Assembly: GCA_019454665.1 (NCBI GenBank)
Contig: JACFNW010000195.1
Span: 1-5,108 of the forward strand
Length of the DNA stretch: 5,108 nt
Direction of reading: 5' to 3'
Origin: Fimbriimonadaceae bacterium
GTDB taxonomy: Bacteria; Armatimonadota; Fimbriimonadia; Fimbriimonadales; Fimbriimonadaceae
Shown piece by piece: positions 1 through 5,108 of the stretch (positions are counted from its first letter, which is position 1; each line of letters opens with the position of its first letter). The position numbers and the translations under genes were made by a program. The notes below the pieces were generated by a model. The model did no database searches, was not told the origin of the DNA, and worked only from the letters and a program-made list of their open reading frames with translations.

Positions 1-765
1 GTACACGTTCGGTGTGCGGCGGGCGCTGTCCACCACTTTGCCGATGCTCTTGCCGACGTAGGACGAACTCGGCGTCTGATCGTCGGCGCTGACGGCGTAC
101 ACCGTGCCGGCATCGGGCCCGAAGTGGGGCCACAGGTGCTGAAACTCGGTGGTGCGGACGGGCGAGCGCTGTTTGGTGCCCATGTCCATCACGTGAATCT
201 GGGATGCGGCCGAGCCGTGGTAGCGGGGCCGCGTCCAAGGGAAGCCGAACCGCGTGTAGAGCAACGTCGTCCCGTCGTTGGACATCTTGGGCGAGCCGAC
301 CGGCATCATGTCGAGCAGCAACTCGTGGATGCGGCCCGTGGCGACCTCGATGGCGTAGATGCCGCCCTCGGCTTTGTCGCGCGAACCCGCGATGAGGATG
401 CGCCCGTCGGCGGTCCAATCGTTGGGCACGTCGCTGCCCGAGAAGTAGGTCAGCCGTTCGGTGCGGCCGCCTTCGAGGGGGGCGATGAACACGTCCCAGT
501 TGCCCGTTCGGTTGCTGGCGAACGCGATGCGCTTGCCGTCCGGAGACCATACGGGGTTGTCGTCCATCTCGATGTGGTTGGTGACCTGTCGCGCCTGGCC
601 GCCCTTGGCCGAGACGACCCAAACATCGCCCTGGTAGGTGAAGGCGATCTGGGTCCCGTCGGGGCTCAAGGCGAGGGATCGGGCGCCTCGAATCGCGCCG
701 TTCGCCTGAACCAGCGCGCCAAGGGCGAGGAGAAGCATGGAGGAAAGACCCGCGTGCATCCGCAT
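1..765 (-). CDS. Exported TolB/tricorn-like beta-propeller protein, N-terminal 255 residues (runs off left edge)
   Basis: The gene is open at the left edge; 255 codons are visible. The N-terminus looks like a Sec signal peptide: Arg2 and His4, then a hydrophobic stretch at about residues 10-19 (MLLLALGALV), with likely cleavage after VQA (21) or ANG (23). Repeated PD40/TolB-type blades follow: LSPDGTQIAF (33-42) with DVWVV, WSPDGKRIAFASNRTG (73-88), WTADGRILIAGSRD (117-130), MSNDGTTLLYTR (161-172) and FGPDAGTVYAVSADD (215-229). The segment FPWTRPRYHGSAASQIHVMD (175-194) resembles, from memory, propellers that precede tricorn-like S41 peptidase domains. A periplasmic peptidase or a TolB-amidohydrolase fusion is therefore possible, but no catalytic part is in view. 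I chose ATG 765 because it precedes the whole signal peptide; ATG 759 and 738 are alternatives. There is no Shine-Dalgarno; a TAACGT hexamer lies 7 nt upstream. It follows the hydrolase gene on the same strand after 98 bp. Confidence 0.85.
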   Translation of the reverse strand, partial: MRMHAGLSSMLLLALGALVQANGAIRGARSLALSPDGTQIAFTYQGDVWVVSAKGGQARQVTNHIEMDDNPVWSPDGKRIAFASNRTGNWDVFIAPLEGGRTERLTYFSGSDVPNDWTADGRILIAGSRDKAEGGIYAIEVATGRIHELLLDMMPVGSPKMSNDGTTLLYTRFGFPWTRPRYHGSAASQIHVMDMGTKQRSPVRTTEFQHLWPHFGPDAGTVYAVSADDQTPSSSYVGKSIGKVVDSARRTPNVY

Positions 766-772
766 GGCAGGT

Positions 773-778
773 ACGTTA
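773..778 (-). promoter_or_regulatory. Candidate -10 element (TAACGT) for the beta-propeller gene
   Basis: TAACGT on the minus strand matches TAnnnT and is preceded by GGGG. It ends 7 nt before ATG 765, so transcription would begin at or very near the start codon. No -35 box is recognisable and there is no ribosome-binding site. The same arrangement with the same 7-nt spacing occurs before mnmE. Inferred from sequence only. Confidence 0.35.
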
Positions 779-818
779 CCCCGTCCCGCTCTCCGCCCGA
801 GCCTAGCAGTTGTACAGC

Positions 819-864
819 CCCTGAACCCTGAACACTGAATCCTGAACCCTGAACCCTGAACCCT
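819..864. repeat. Tandem array of 7-bp units, CCCTGAA / TTCAGGG
   Basis: Six full heptamers plus four bases of a seventh. Units on the plus strand are CCCTGAA (819-825), CCCTGAA (826-832), CACTGAA (833-839), TCCTGAA (840-846), CCCTGAA (847-853), CCCTGAA (854-860) and CCCT (861-864). Four units are exact and two differ by one base. The last base of the array is also the last base of the hydrolase TGA stop codon (866-864), and bases 861-867 (CCCTCAC) still match the unit at 5 of 7 positions. The G-rich strand is the strand read by the flanking genes, with GGG runs separated by 4 nt near the hydrolase end, so a G-quadruplex in the 3' end of the mRNA is conceivable. The unit resembles telomeric repeats, but nothing suggests a chromosome end. 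Confidence 0.93.
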
Positions 865-1496
865 CACTCCTTCAACATCATCTCGATCTCCTCGTACACC
901 GACGACGGCTTGCGGCCGGAGCCTCTGGCGGGTTTGAGCGAGTGGTCCACGCCCTGGAGCCAGTGCATCGCCACGTTGGCCGGGAGGCGTGCCAGCACGG
1001 CCTCCATCAGGTCGCGGCGGCAAAGCGCGTCCTCGGTCCCGTTGACCAGCAGCGTCGGCACGGTCAGGTGCGGCAGGTGGGCGTCGCGGAGCTTCTCGGG
1101 CTGGCCCTCGGGGTGCAGCGGATAGGCGAAGCAGATCAGCCGGTCGCACGGGAACCCCTCGGCGGCGAGCATCGAGGCCACGCGCCCGCCCATGGATTGG
1201 CCCGAGAGGATCAGCGGCCCGCCGGGGTGGAACGCCTCGGCCACGCGCCGGTAGCACGCCATGCACTTGGGCATCGAGTCGGGGAACGCACGCCCTGCCG
1301 CTCGGTATTCGAAGTCGAACCGGACCGTACGGTAGCCCTGCCGCCCGAAGATCTCGGCCAGCCGCGTCAGCGATGGGCTCGACCACCGGCCGCCCGCGCT
1401 CGGCGCCAAGACCACCGTCCCTTCGGGCTGGTCAGGCGTTTCGACGTGGACGGGGATCGCGACCGACTCGAGGGCAAGCGACGCATTGGGTTCCAT
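864..1496 (-). CDS. KANL3/Tex30-like alpha/beta hydrolase, 210 aa
   Basis: Small cytoplasmic serine hydrolase; no signal peptide or membrane segment. The probable triad is Ser101 in GQSMGG (99-104), Asp156 in NGTEDAL (152-158) and His185 in GVDHSLKP (182-189). LAPSAGGRWSSPSL (30-43) fits the strand and oxyanion-hole region where relatives have GHGAGG. Other family-like stretches are FDFEYRAAGRAFPDSMP (60-76) and YPLHPEGQPEKLRDAHL (125-141), which match my memory of the KANL3/Tex30 (COG3571-type) family. The length is normal for this compact family; the substrate is unknown. The reading frame stays open upstream to 1826, but that part lies out of frame inside mnmE and is low-complexity, so I chose ATG 1496, just before the first conserved strand. 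It starts 4 bp after the mnmE stop, which suggests co-transcription and translational coupling. The upstream region has only a weak GGGAAAG purine run. Its stop codon abuts the heptamer repeat. Confidence 0.9.
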   Translation of the reverse strand: MEPNASLALESVAIPVHVETPDQPEGTVVLAPSAGGRWSSPSLTRLAEIFGRQGYRTVRFDFEYRAAGRAFPDSMPKCMACYRRVAEAFHPGGPLILSGQSMGGRVASMLAAEGFPCDRLICFAYPLHPEGQPEKLRDAHLPHLTVPTLLVNGTEDALCRRDLMEAVLARLPANVAMHWLQGVDHSLKPARGSGRKPSSVYEEIEMMLKE

Positions 1497-1500
1497 ACGC

Positions 1501-2811
1501 CTACTTTCCCACACAGAAGTCGCGAAAGACGCGGTCAATGAGGTCGAGGGTGGCCGTTTCGCCCGTGATCGTGCCGAGTTCCATCGCCGCCGACTGCAGG
1601 TGGATCGAGGCCAGGTCCACGGGCAGGCCAGAATCCAAGGTCTCGACGGCCTCGGCCAGACGGGCGTCGGCTTCGCGCAGGTGGTCGGCATGCCGGTCGT
1701 TGATCGCCAGCCAGCGGCCCTCGGTCGAGCCCAAGCCCGCGCGTTCGGCCACGGCTCGGCGCAAGGCCTCCAACCCAGCGCCGGTCTTGGCCGAGACGTG
1801 GAAGCCCCTTCCGTCCCCCTTGGCAAGGTCGCATTTGGTCAGGATCAGCCAGGCGCGTTCGCCCAGCCGGGCCAAGTGGTTGCGGTCCTCGTCGTCGAGG
1901 CCCTTGGCGGCATCCACGACGTACCAAACCAGGTCGGCGCTCGCTTCGGCTCGGTGCGAGCGCTCGATGCCCATGCGCTCGATGGGGTCGTGGCTGTCGC
2001 GTAGACCGGCGGTATCGGTGACCACGCACGGCACGCCGCCGAGGTCGAGCCGCTCTTCGAGCGTGTCCCGCGTCGTACCGGGGATGTCGGTGACGATGGC
2101 GCGGTCGGTGCCCATCAGGGCGTTCAGCAGCGACGACTTGCCCGCGTTGGGTTGGCCGAGGATCGCGATGCGGTAGCCCGTGCGGACGATCGCGCCGAGC
2201 TTGGCCGTGGCCAACAGAGCCCTGACGGACTCCCGCACACCCACAAGCGTGGAAATGGCGGCATCGCGGTCGAACTCGCCGATCTCGTCGGGAAAGTCCA
2301 CGCTGGCCTCGATGCCCGCCGCGACCTGCAGGGTCCTCTCCCGGAGCGCGGCGACTTCGCGCTTGAGGTCGCCGCCGCGCAGGGCGTTGGCCAGCCGGAG
2401 TTGGGCGTCGGTCTCGGATTCGATGGTCTCGCGGACGCCTTCGGCTTGCGTCAGGTCGAGCCTGCCGTTCATGAAACTGCGCCGCGTGAATTCGCCCGGC
2501 TCGGCCAGCCTGGCGCCCGCCGCGAGGCACGCGTCTACCAATGACCTCACCGACGCCCGCGACCCGTGGACCGAGAACTCGACCGTCGCCTCGCCGGTGT
2601 AGCTGTGGCCCTCGGCGAAGGGGAGTGCGATCCCGTCATCGCCATGCGCGAACGTCCCGTACAGGGCTTTGCGGGCCTCGATTGGCTCGTGCCACGGGGC
2701 GAACACTTTGGCGGCGACGGCGTAGGATTGCTGCCCCGAGACGCGCACGACGGCGACGGCTGCGGGCTCGGTCCCCGTGATCGGCGCGACGATGGTGTCG
2801 AAGAGGTTCAC
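1501..2811 (-). CDS. mnmE: tRNA uridine-5-carboxymethylaminomethyl(34) synthesis GTPase MnmE
   Basis: 436 aa, slightly shorter than E. coli MnmE (454). With MnmG, MnmE installs the (carboxymethyl)aminomethyl group on wobble U34 of certain tRNAs. Domains: N-terminal folate-binding domain (about 1-118) with VVRVSG (21-26), SYTGE (70-74) and PGEFTRRSFMNGRLDLTQAE (105-124); a helical domain split around the G domain; a G domain (about 213-355); and C-terminal helices. G motifs: GQPNAGKSS (219-227), TDIPGTTRD (241-249), DTAGLR (266-271), TKCD (325-328) and SAK (340-342). G4 has Thr where NKxD is usual. The protein ends in FCVGK, carrying the family's essential cysteine (Cys433). The start is GTG at 2811-2809, chosen because MNLFDTIVA matches the family N-terminus. 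The segment near 55-68 looks shorter than in typical relatives. No Shine-Dalgarno is seen; TACAGT lies 7 nt upstream. MnmG is not in this window. The hydrolase gene follows after 4 bp. Confidence 0.98.
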   Translation of the reverse strand: MNLFDTIVAPITGTEPAAVAVVRVSGQQSYAVAAKVFAPWHEPIEARKALYGTFAHGDDGIALPFAEGHSYTGEATVEFSVHGSRASVRSLVDACLAAGARLAEPGEFTRRSFMNGRLDLTQAEGVRETIESETDAQLRLANALRGGDLKREVAALRERTLQVAAGIEASVDFPDEIGEFDRDAAISTLVGVRESVRALLATAKLGAIVRTGYRIAILGQPNAGKSSLLNALMGTDRAIVTDIPGTTRDTLEERLDLGGVPCVVTDTAGLRDSHDPIERMGIERSHRAEASADLVWYVVDAAKGLDDEDRNHLARLGERAWLILTKCDLAKGDGRGFHVSAKTGAGLEALRRAVAERAGLGSTEGRWLAINDRHADHLREADARLAEAVETLDSGLPVDLASIHLQSAAMELGTITGETATLDLIDRVFRDFCVGK

Positions 2812-2818
2812 CGGGCCT

Positions 2819-2824
2819 ACTGTA
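2819..2824 (-). promoter_or_regulatory. Candidate -10 element (TACAGT) for mnmE and the hydrolase
   Basis: The minus strand reads GGATACAGT followed by 7 nt and then the GTG start of mnmE. It lies in the 83-bp gap after the lipoprotein gene. No TTGACA-like -35 box is seen about 17 bp upstream. It would give a leaderless or nearly leaderless mnmE-hydrolase mRNA. Read-through from the upstream lipoprotein gene is equally possible, since no clear terminator lies in the gap. Confidence 0.35.
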
Positions 2825-2894
2825 TCCGAAGTCGCGCGGCCCGCTATTCGGGGCGGTTGGCGGTTTCGCAGACCCGCTCAAGCGGCGGCGCGCT

Positions 2895-3434
2895 TCATGC
2901 CTTTGCGCCGGCAGCGAGCCGCGCATGCGCGTCCATCGCTTGCGCCAAGCGGTTCGAAGCGTCGGTGTAGCGGCGGTCGGCAACGGCCAAACGGTCGTCC
3001 ATGGCTTTGAACGTCGCATCGGATTCCCGCAAGCGGCTCCGCTCGCGATCCATCGCGGCGCGATCCAGCGACGTGCGGCCCGTCGCCTTCTTCACCGCCG
3101 CCTCGACCTGCCCTTGGAGCGACTTCACGGCCAACGCGGCATCAATGCGCGCCACAAACGCTCGGACGACCTCGAGCTCCATCTGGTCCATGTCGCTTCG
3201 TTCCGGCAGGTCGGCGAGCTTGGTCTCGAGCACCTTGGCCTCGTCCTTCCACCGCAAGAGCACTTCTTCGTTCGTCCGAACGCCGATGTCCCGCGTCGAA
3301 CTCATCAGAGTCGAGAACGCCACACGCAGACCGGTGGCCTGTTGACTCGGCTCGGGCGCGGCCTGTTCCCGCGGCTCTTGGCGGGCGCACGCGCCCAGCG
3401 AGAGCACTACGAGAACAACCCAAAGCCAGCGCAT
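2895..3434 (-). CDS. Small helical lipoprotein of unknown function, 179 aa
   Basis: I do not recognise a family. The N-terminus is a lipoprotein signal peptide: Arg2, a hydrophobic core WLWVVLVVLSL (3-13) and the lipobox LGAC with Cys16 as the lipidated residue. A short polar linker rich in Glu, Pro, Gln and Ala (17-34) would lift the mature domain off the membrane. The rest, about 36-175, is almost entirely charged and alanine-rich with no prolines after Leu76-Pro77, and is probably alpha-helical with coiled-coil character: LLRWKDEAKVLETKLADL (59-76), then DRERSRLRESDATFKAMDDR (129-148) and a final helix ending ARLAAGAKA. It has no cysteine other than Cys16 and no visible catalytic motif, so a structural or binding role in the envelope is more likely than an enzyme. 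The ATG lies 3 bp after the nucleotidyltransferase stop, which suggests coupled expression. No good ribosome-binding site is present. Confidence 0.85.
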   Translation of the reverse strand: MRWLWVVLVVLSLGACARQEPREQAAPEPSQQATGLRVAFSTLMSSTRDIGVRTNEEVLLRWKDEAKVLETKLADLPERSDMDQMELEVVRAFVARIDAALAVKSLQGQVEAAVKKATGRTSLDRAAMDRERSRLRESDATFKAMDDRLAVADRRYTDASNRLAQAMDAHARLAAGAKA

Positions 3435-3437
3435 GAT

Positions 3438-4376
3438 TTAGTCCACGCGACGCGTCTCGGAACCCATCGCGATGGTGGATACGAATTCCGCGCCGGAAGC
3501 GTTGCCGCCGATGAGCGAACGTCGGATCGCCCCGTCCGAGGCCACGGTCGAGCCTGGCAGCACCACGGCGTTTTCGATGCGGGTGGCCCGCACCTTGCAG
3601 CCCGGTCCGATGACCACGTTGTCGCCGATTTCGGCGTCCACGTCGCTCTCGGAGTGGATCAGAGTGCCGCCCCCGATGAGGAAGGCACTCGTCTCTAGGA
3701 ACGAATCCAGCGTGCCCGTGTCGAACCACTCGCCCGTGTAGACCCCGGCGCGCACGTCGTGGCCCCCGTCCACCAGCATCTGGATGGCGTCGGTGATTTC
3801 GTATTCGCCACGCGCGCTGGGTCGAAGATCGTCGAGCATGTCCCAAATGGGACGGCGGAAGAAGTAGACGCCCGCCATCGCGAGGTTGCTTTCGGGGACT
3901 TGGGGCTTCTCGACCAACCGGACGATGCGGTCTCCATCCACGTTGGCCACGCCGAATCTGCTGGGATCGGGCACGGCCTTGACCAGGTTGAGGTTCGCGC
4001 AACCCGAGGTTCGAAACGTCTCGGCGGCCTTGGCCAGGCTCTCCGAATACACCGCGTCGCCCAGGTACATGCAGAAGTCGTCCTCGCCCACGAAGTCCTT
4101 GGCGAACGACATGGCGTGGGCGAGCCCCTTGGCCTCGGGCTGGCGCGCGTAGGCCACCGAAAGGCCGTTGCCCGTCTTGTCGCCGAGGGCATCGCGCATG
4201 GCGGCCTCGTTGCGGCCGACGACGACGCAAACGTCTTGCACGCCGATCTCCTTCAACCGGTCGAAGGCGTAGTCCAGCGTGGGACGGTTGGCGAGAGGCA
4301 ACAGGGGCTTCGGGACGACCTGGGTGACGGGATACAGGCGCGTTCCCATCCCAGCGGCGAGGATGACGGCTTTCAT
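3438..4376 (-). CDS. Sugar-1-phosphate nucleotidyltransferase, long-form RmlA/RfbA-like, 312 aa
   Basis: Transfers a nucleotidyl group from an NTP to a sugar 1-phosphate to form an NDP-sugar for envelope or polysaccharide synthesis. The Rossmann-like catalytic domain (about 1-230) has the signature LAAGMGTRLYPVT (6-18) and PKPLLPLANRP (22-32), metal-site region MYLGDAVY (103-110, Asp107), RFGVANVDGDRIVRLVEKP (140-158), the product-binding strand NLAMAGVYFF (164-173), GEYEITDAIQ (190-199) and WFDTGT (217-222). Hexapeptide-like turns follow at about 236-300, a partial left-handed beta-helix. This order fits long-form glucose-1-phosphate thymidylyltransferases, but those I recall are nearer 355 aa and read LGDN where this has LGDA, so the nucleotide and sugar are uncertain. 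I chose ATG 4376 because MKAVILAAG is the family start; in-frame ATG 4418 would add a non-conserved tail. No Shine-Dalgarno is seen. The lipoprotein gene follows after 3 bp, and no dTDP-rhamnose genes are in view. Confidence 0.92.
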   Translation of the reverse strand: MKAVILAAGMGTRLYPVTQVVPKPLLPLANRPTLDYAFDRLKEIGVQDVCVVVGRNEAAMRDALGDKTGNGLSVAYARQPEAKGLAHAMSFAKDFVGEDDFCMYLGDAVYSESLAKAAETFRTSGCANLNLVKAVPDPSRFGVANVDGDRIVRLVEKPQVPESNLAMAGVYFFRRPIWDMLDDLRPSARGEYEITDAIQMLVDGGHDVRAGVYTGEWFDTGTLDSFLETSAFLIGGGTLIHSESDVDAEIGDNVVIGPGCKVRATRIENAVVLPGSTVASDGAIRRSLIGGNASGAEFVSTIAMGSETRRVD

Positions 4377-4438
4377 AGGCGTTTGCTGGCTTGGCGAGAC
4401 TACCCTGCAACCCCTCATACGGTACGCTGGGACCCACG
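4377..4438. promoter_or_regulatory. Divergent intergenic promoter region
   Basis: These 62 bp separate the minus-strand nucleotidyltransferase from the plus-strand lipoprotein and must hold the promoters for both if the chosen starts are right. Plus-strand candidate: GGTACGCT with TACGCT at 4423-4428, ending 10 nt before TTG 4439. Minus-strand candidate: TAGTCT at 4402-4397, ending 20 nt before ATG 4376. A short inverted repeat, TGGG-A-CCCA (4428-4436), lies at the expected plus-strand start point. No strong -35 boxes are seen. Confidence 0.4.
4423..4428 (+). promoter_or_regulatory. Candidate -10 element (TACGCT) for the plus-strand lipoprotein
   Basis: TACGCT preceded by GG matches TAnnnT and resembles the elements before mnmE and the propeller gene. 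Ten bases separate it from TTG 4439, so the transcript would begin only a few bases before the start codon. An overlapping alternative is TACGGT at 4418-4423. Inference from sequence alone. Confidence 0.3.
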
Positions 4439-5108
4439 TTGCTCGGGTGGCGCACTGGACGATTCGCGTTGGCTTTGGGCCTCTCGGCCCTCCTCTTCGG
4501 GTGCCGGAGCGAGCCTCCCGCGCCCTACGAGACGTTCCTCGACGCGCGTCCCGTCCCGCCGATCGACACATCGCGCTTAGACGCTTACGATTGGTACGCG
4601 TCCGCCGCTTTGGAAGCCGAGCAGAAAGCGGGCGACTACGCCAAGTGGGTCTCGTTTCCCGAATCCGATCGGACCAAGATCATCGCGGTGTTGGGCCCTG
4701 CGCTTCAAAAGGTCGCCCGGGGGACGACGCTCACTTGTTCGTATCGCTGCGGGCCGACCAAGCCGTTCGAGCGCGTGCCTTATGCTGCGGGGTGGCGCTT
4801 GTGCGGACGCGCCCTCGCGTGGCGCATCGAGCGGGCGTTGGCCTCCGGCGACGTGTCCGCCGCCATCCGCGACTTCTTGGTGGCCACGCGGTTCGGGTTC
4901 GATCTGACGGCGGGCGACACCACGGTGGCTTCGCTGGGGCTGGCCATCGTGGACGAGGCGCGGCTGGCGTTGCTCAAAGGCCGAGCCAAGCTCTCGGCGC
5001 AAGACCTCCGCTCCGTCGCGACCGGACTCGGCGAAGCGTTGGCCCGCGTTCCCCAAGCCGACCTGTCCATGGACTGCGAAGCCCAACAGATGCTGGCGGC
5101 GGTGGATT
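4439..5108 (+). CDS. Helical lipoprotein of an uncharacterised family, N-terminal 223 residues (runs off right edge)
   Basis: The frame is open from a TAG at 4376-4378 to the window end, giving 223 full codons from TTG 4439. I chose this start because it yields a compact lipoprotein signal peptide: Arg5 and Arg8, hydrophobic FALALGLSALLF (9-20), then LFGC with Cys22 as the lipidation site. Phe at position -2 is unusual for a lipobox. No ATG or GTG is available in frame upstream. A Pro-rich linker follows (25-43), then a helical body with LDAYDWYASAALEAEQKAGDY (47-67) and an Ala/Leu-rich stretch LCGRALAWRIERALASGDVS (121-140), IRDFLVATRFGFDLTAGDTT (143-162) and SLGLAIVDEARLALL (165-179). This resembles, from memory, uncharacterised proteins common in Planctomycetota and Armatimonadota. 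No function can be assigned. It diverges from the nucleotidyltransferase gene. Confidence 0.82.
   Translation, partial: MLGWRTGRFALALGLSALLFGCRSEPPAPYETFLDARPVPPIDTSRLDAYDWYASAALEAEQKAGDYAKWVSFPESDRTKIIAVLGPALQKVARGTTLTCSYRCGPTKPFERVPYAAGWRLCGRALAWRIERALASGDVSAAIRDFLVATRFGFDLTAGDTTVASLGLAIVDEARLALLKGRAKLSAQDLRSVATGLGEALARVPQADLSMDCEAQQMLAAVD

Noticed and set aside
124..831. 235-codon plus-strand reading frame opposite the beta-propeller gene
   Set aside because: Antisense to a gene with clear PD40 repeats and a signal peptide; composition is Arg/Gly/Val-rich, as expected for a shadow in GC-rich DNA, and it runs through the heptamer repeat.
819..864. CRISPR or chromosome-end telomere reading of the heptamer array
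   Set aside because: Units are directly adjacent with no spacers, the array is short, and ordinary genes continue on both sides.
1497..1826. 110-codon N-terminal extension of the hydrolase frame into mnmE
   Set aside because: Arg/Pro/Ala/Ser-rich with no domain character, out of frame inside the conserved MnmE C-terminal domain; the hydrolase family begins near ATG 1496.
1373..2176. 267-codon plus-strand reading frame across mnmE and the hydrolase
   Set aside because: Antisense to two well-supported genes; Ser/Arg-rich composition typical of a shadow frame.
2874..2885. CCGCTCAAGCGG inverted repeat between the lipoprotein and mnmE as a terminator
   Set aside because: The stem is only 4-5 bp with a tiny loop and no U-tract follows on the minus strand; too weak to call.
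4377..4571. 65-codon N-terminal extension of the nucleotidyltransferase
   Set aside because: Arg/Gly-rich and unlike any family member; it overlaps the signal-peptide region of the divergent lipoprotein, and MKAVILAAG at 4376 is the family start.
4577..5086. 169-codon minus-strand reading frame at the right edge
   Set aside because: Opposite the plus-strand lipoprotein, whose signal peptide and helical body are coherent; the minus-strand product is low-complexity Arg/Gly/Gln.

Overview
This is a GC-rich bacterial chromosomal window of ordinary housekeeping and envelope genes. No IS element, CRISPR array, prophage, tRNA or rRNA is visible. Five genes lie on the minus strand and one on the plus strand; the outermost gene at each edge is cut by the window. 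The organism cannot be fixed from this sequence. Strong G/C bias in third codon positions, almost no Shine-Dalgarno sequences, GTG and TTG starts, two lipoproteins and an uncharacterised helical-protein family that I associate with Planctomycetota and Armatimonadota all point loosely to an Armatimonadota (Fimbriimonas-like) or planctomycete-type genome. An mnmE gene argues against Actinobacteria, which generally lack it.

Layout, in transcription order on the minus strand. (1) 4376-3438 is a sugar-1-phosphate nucleotidyltransferase of the long RmlA/RfbA type with a C-terminal beta-helix tail. (2) 3434-2895 is a small helical lipoprotein of unknown function, starting 3 bp after gene 1. An 83-bp gap follows. 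(3) 2811-1501 is mnmE, the tRNA U34-modification GTPase, with a GTG start. (4) 1496-864 is a KANL3/Tex30-like alpha/beta hydrolase, starting 4 bp after mnmE. A 98-bp gap follows; it begins with a telomere-like 7-bp tandem repeat touching the hydrolase stop codon. (5) 765-1 is the exported N-terminal beta-propeller part of a TolB/tricorn-like protein, which runs off the left edge. On the plus strand, (6) a second lipoprotein starts with TTG at 4439, diverges from gene 1 and runs off the right edge.

The spacing suggests two tight pairs: nucleotidyltransferase with lipoprotein, and mnmE with hydrolase. Three gene groups (765-, 2811- and 4439+) have a TAnnnT hexamer 7, 7 and 10 nt upstream of the start codon and no ribosome-binding site, which fits leaderless or near-leaderless mRNAs. 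I found no convincing new multi-gene system. The most unusual items are the TTCAGGG heptamer array fused to a stop codon, the leaderless-promoter pattern, and the shortened nucleotidyltransferase without sugar-pathway neighbours.
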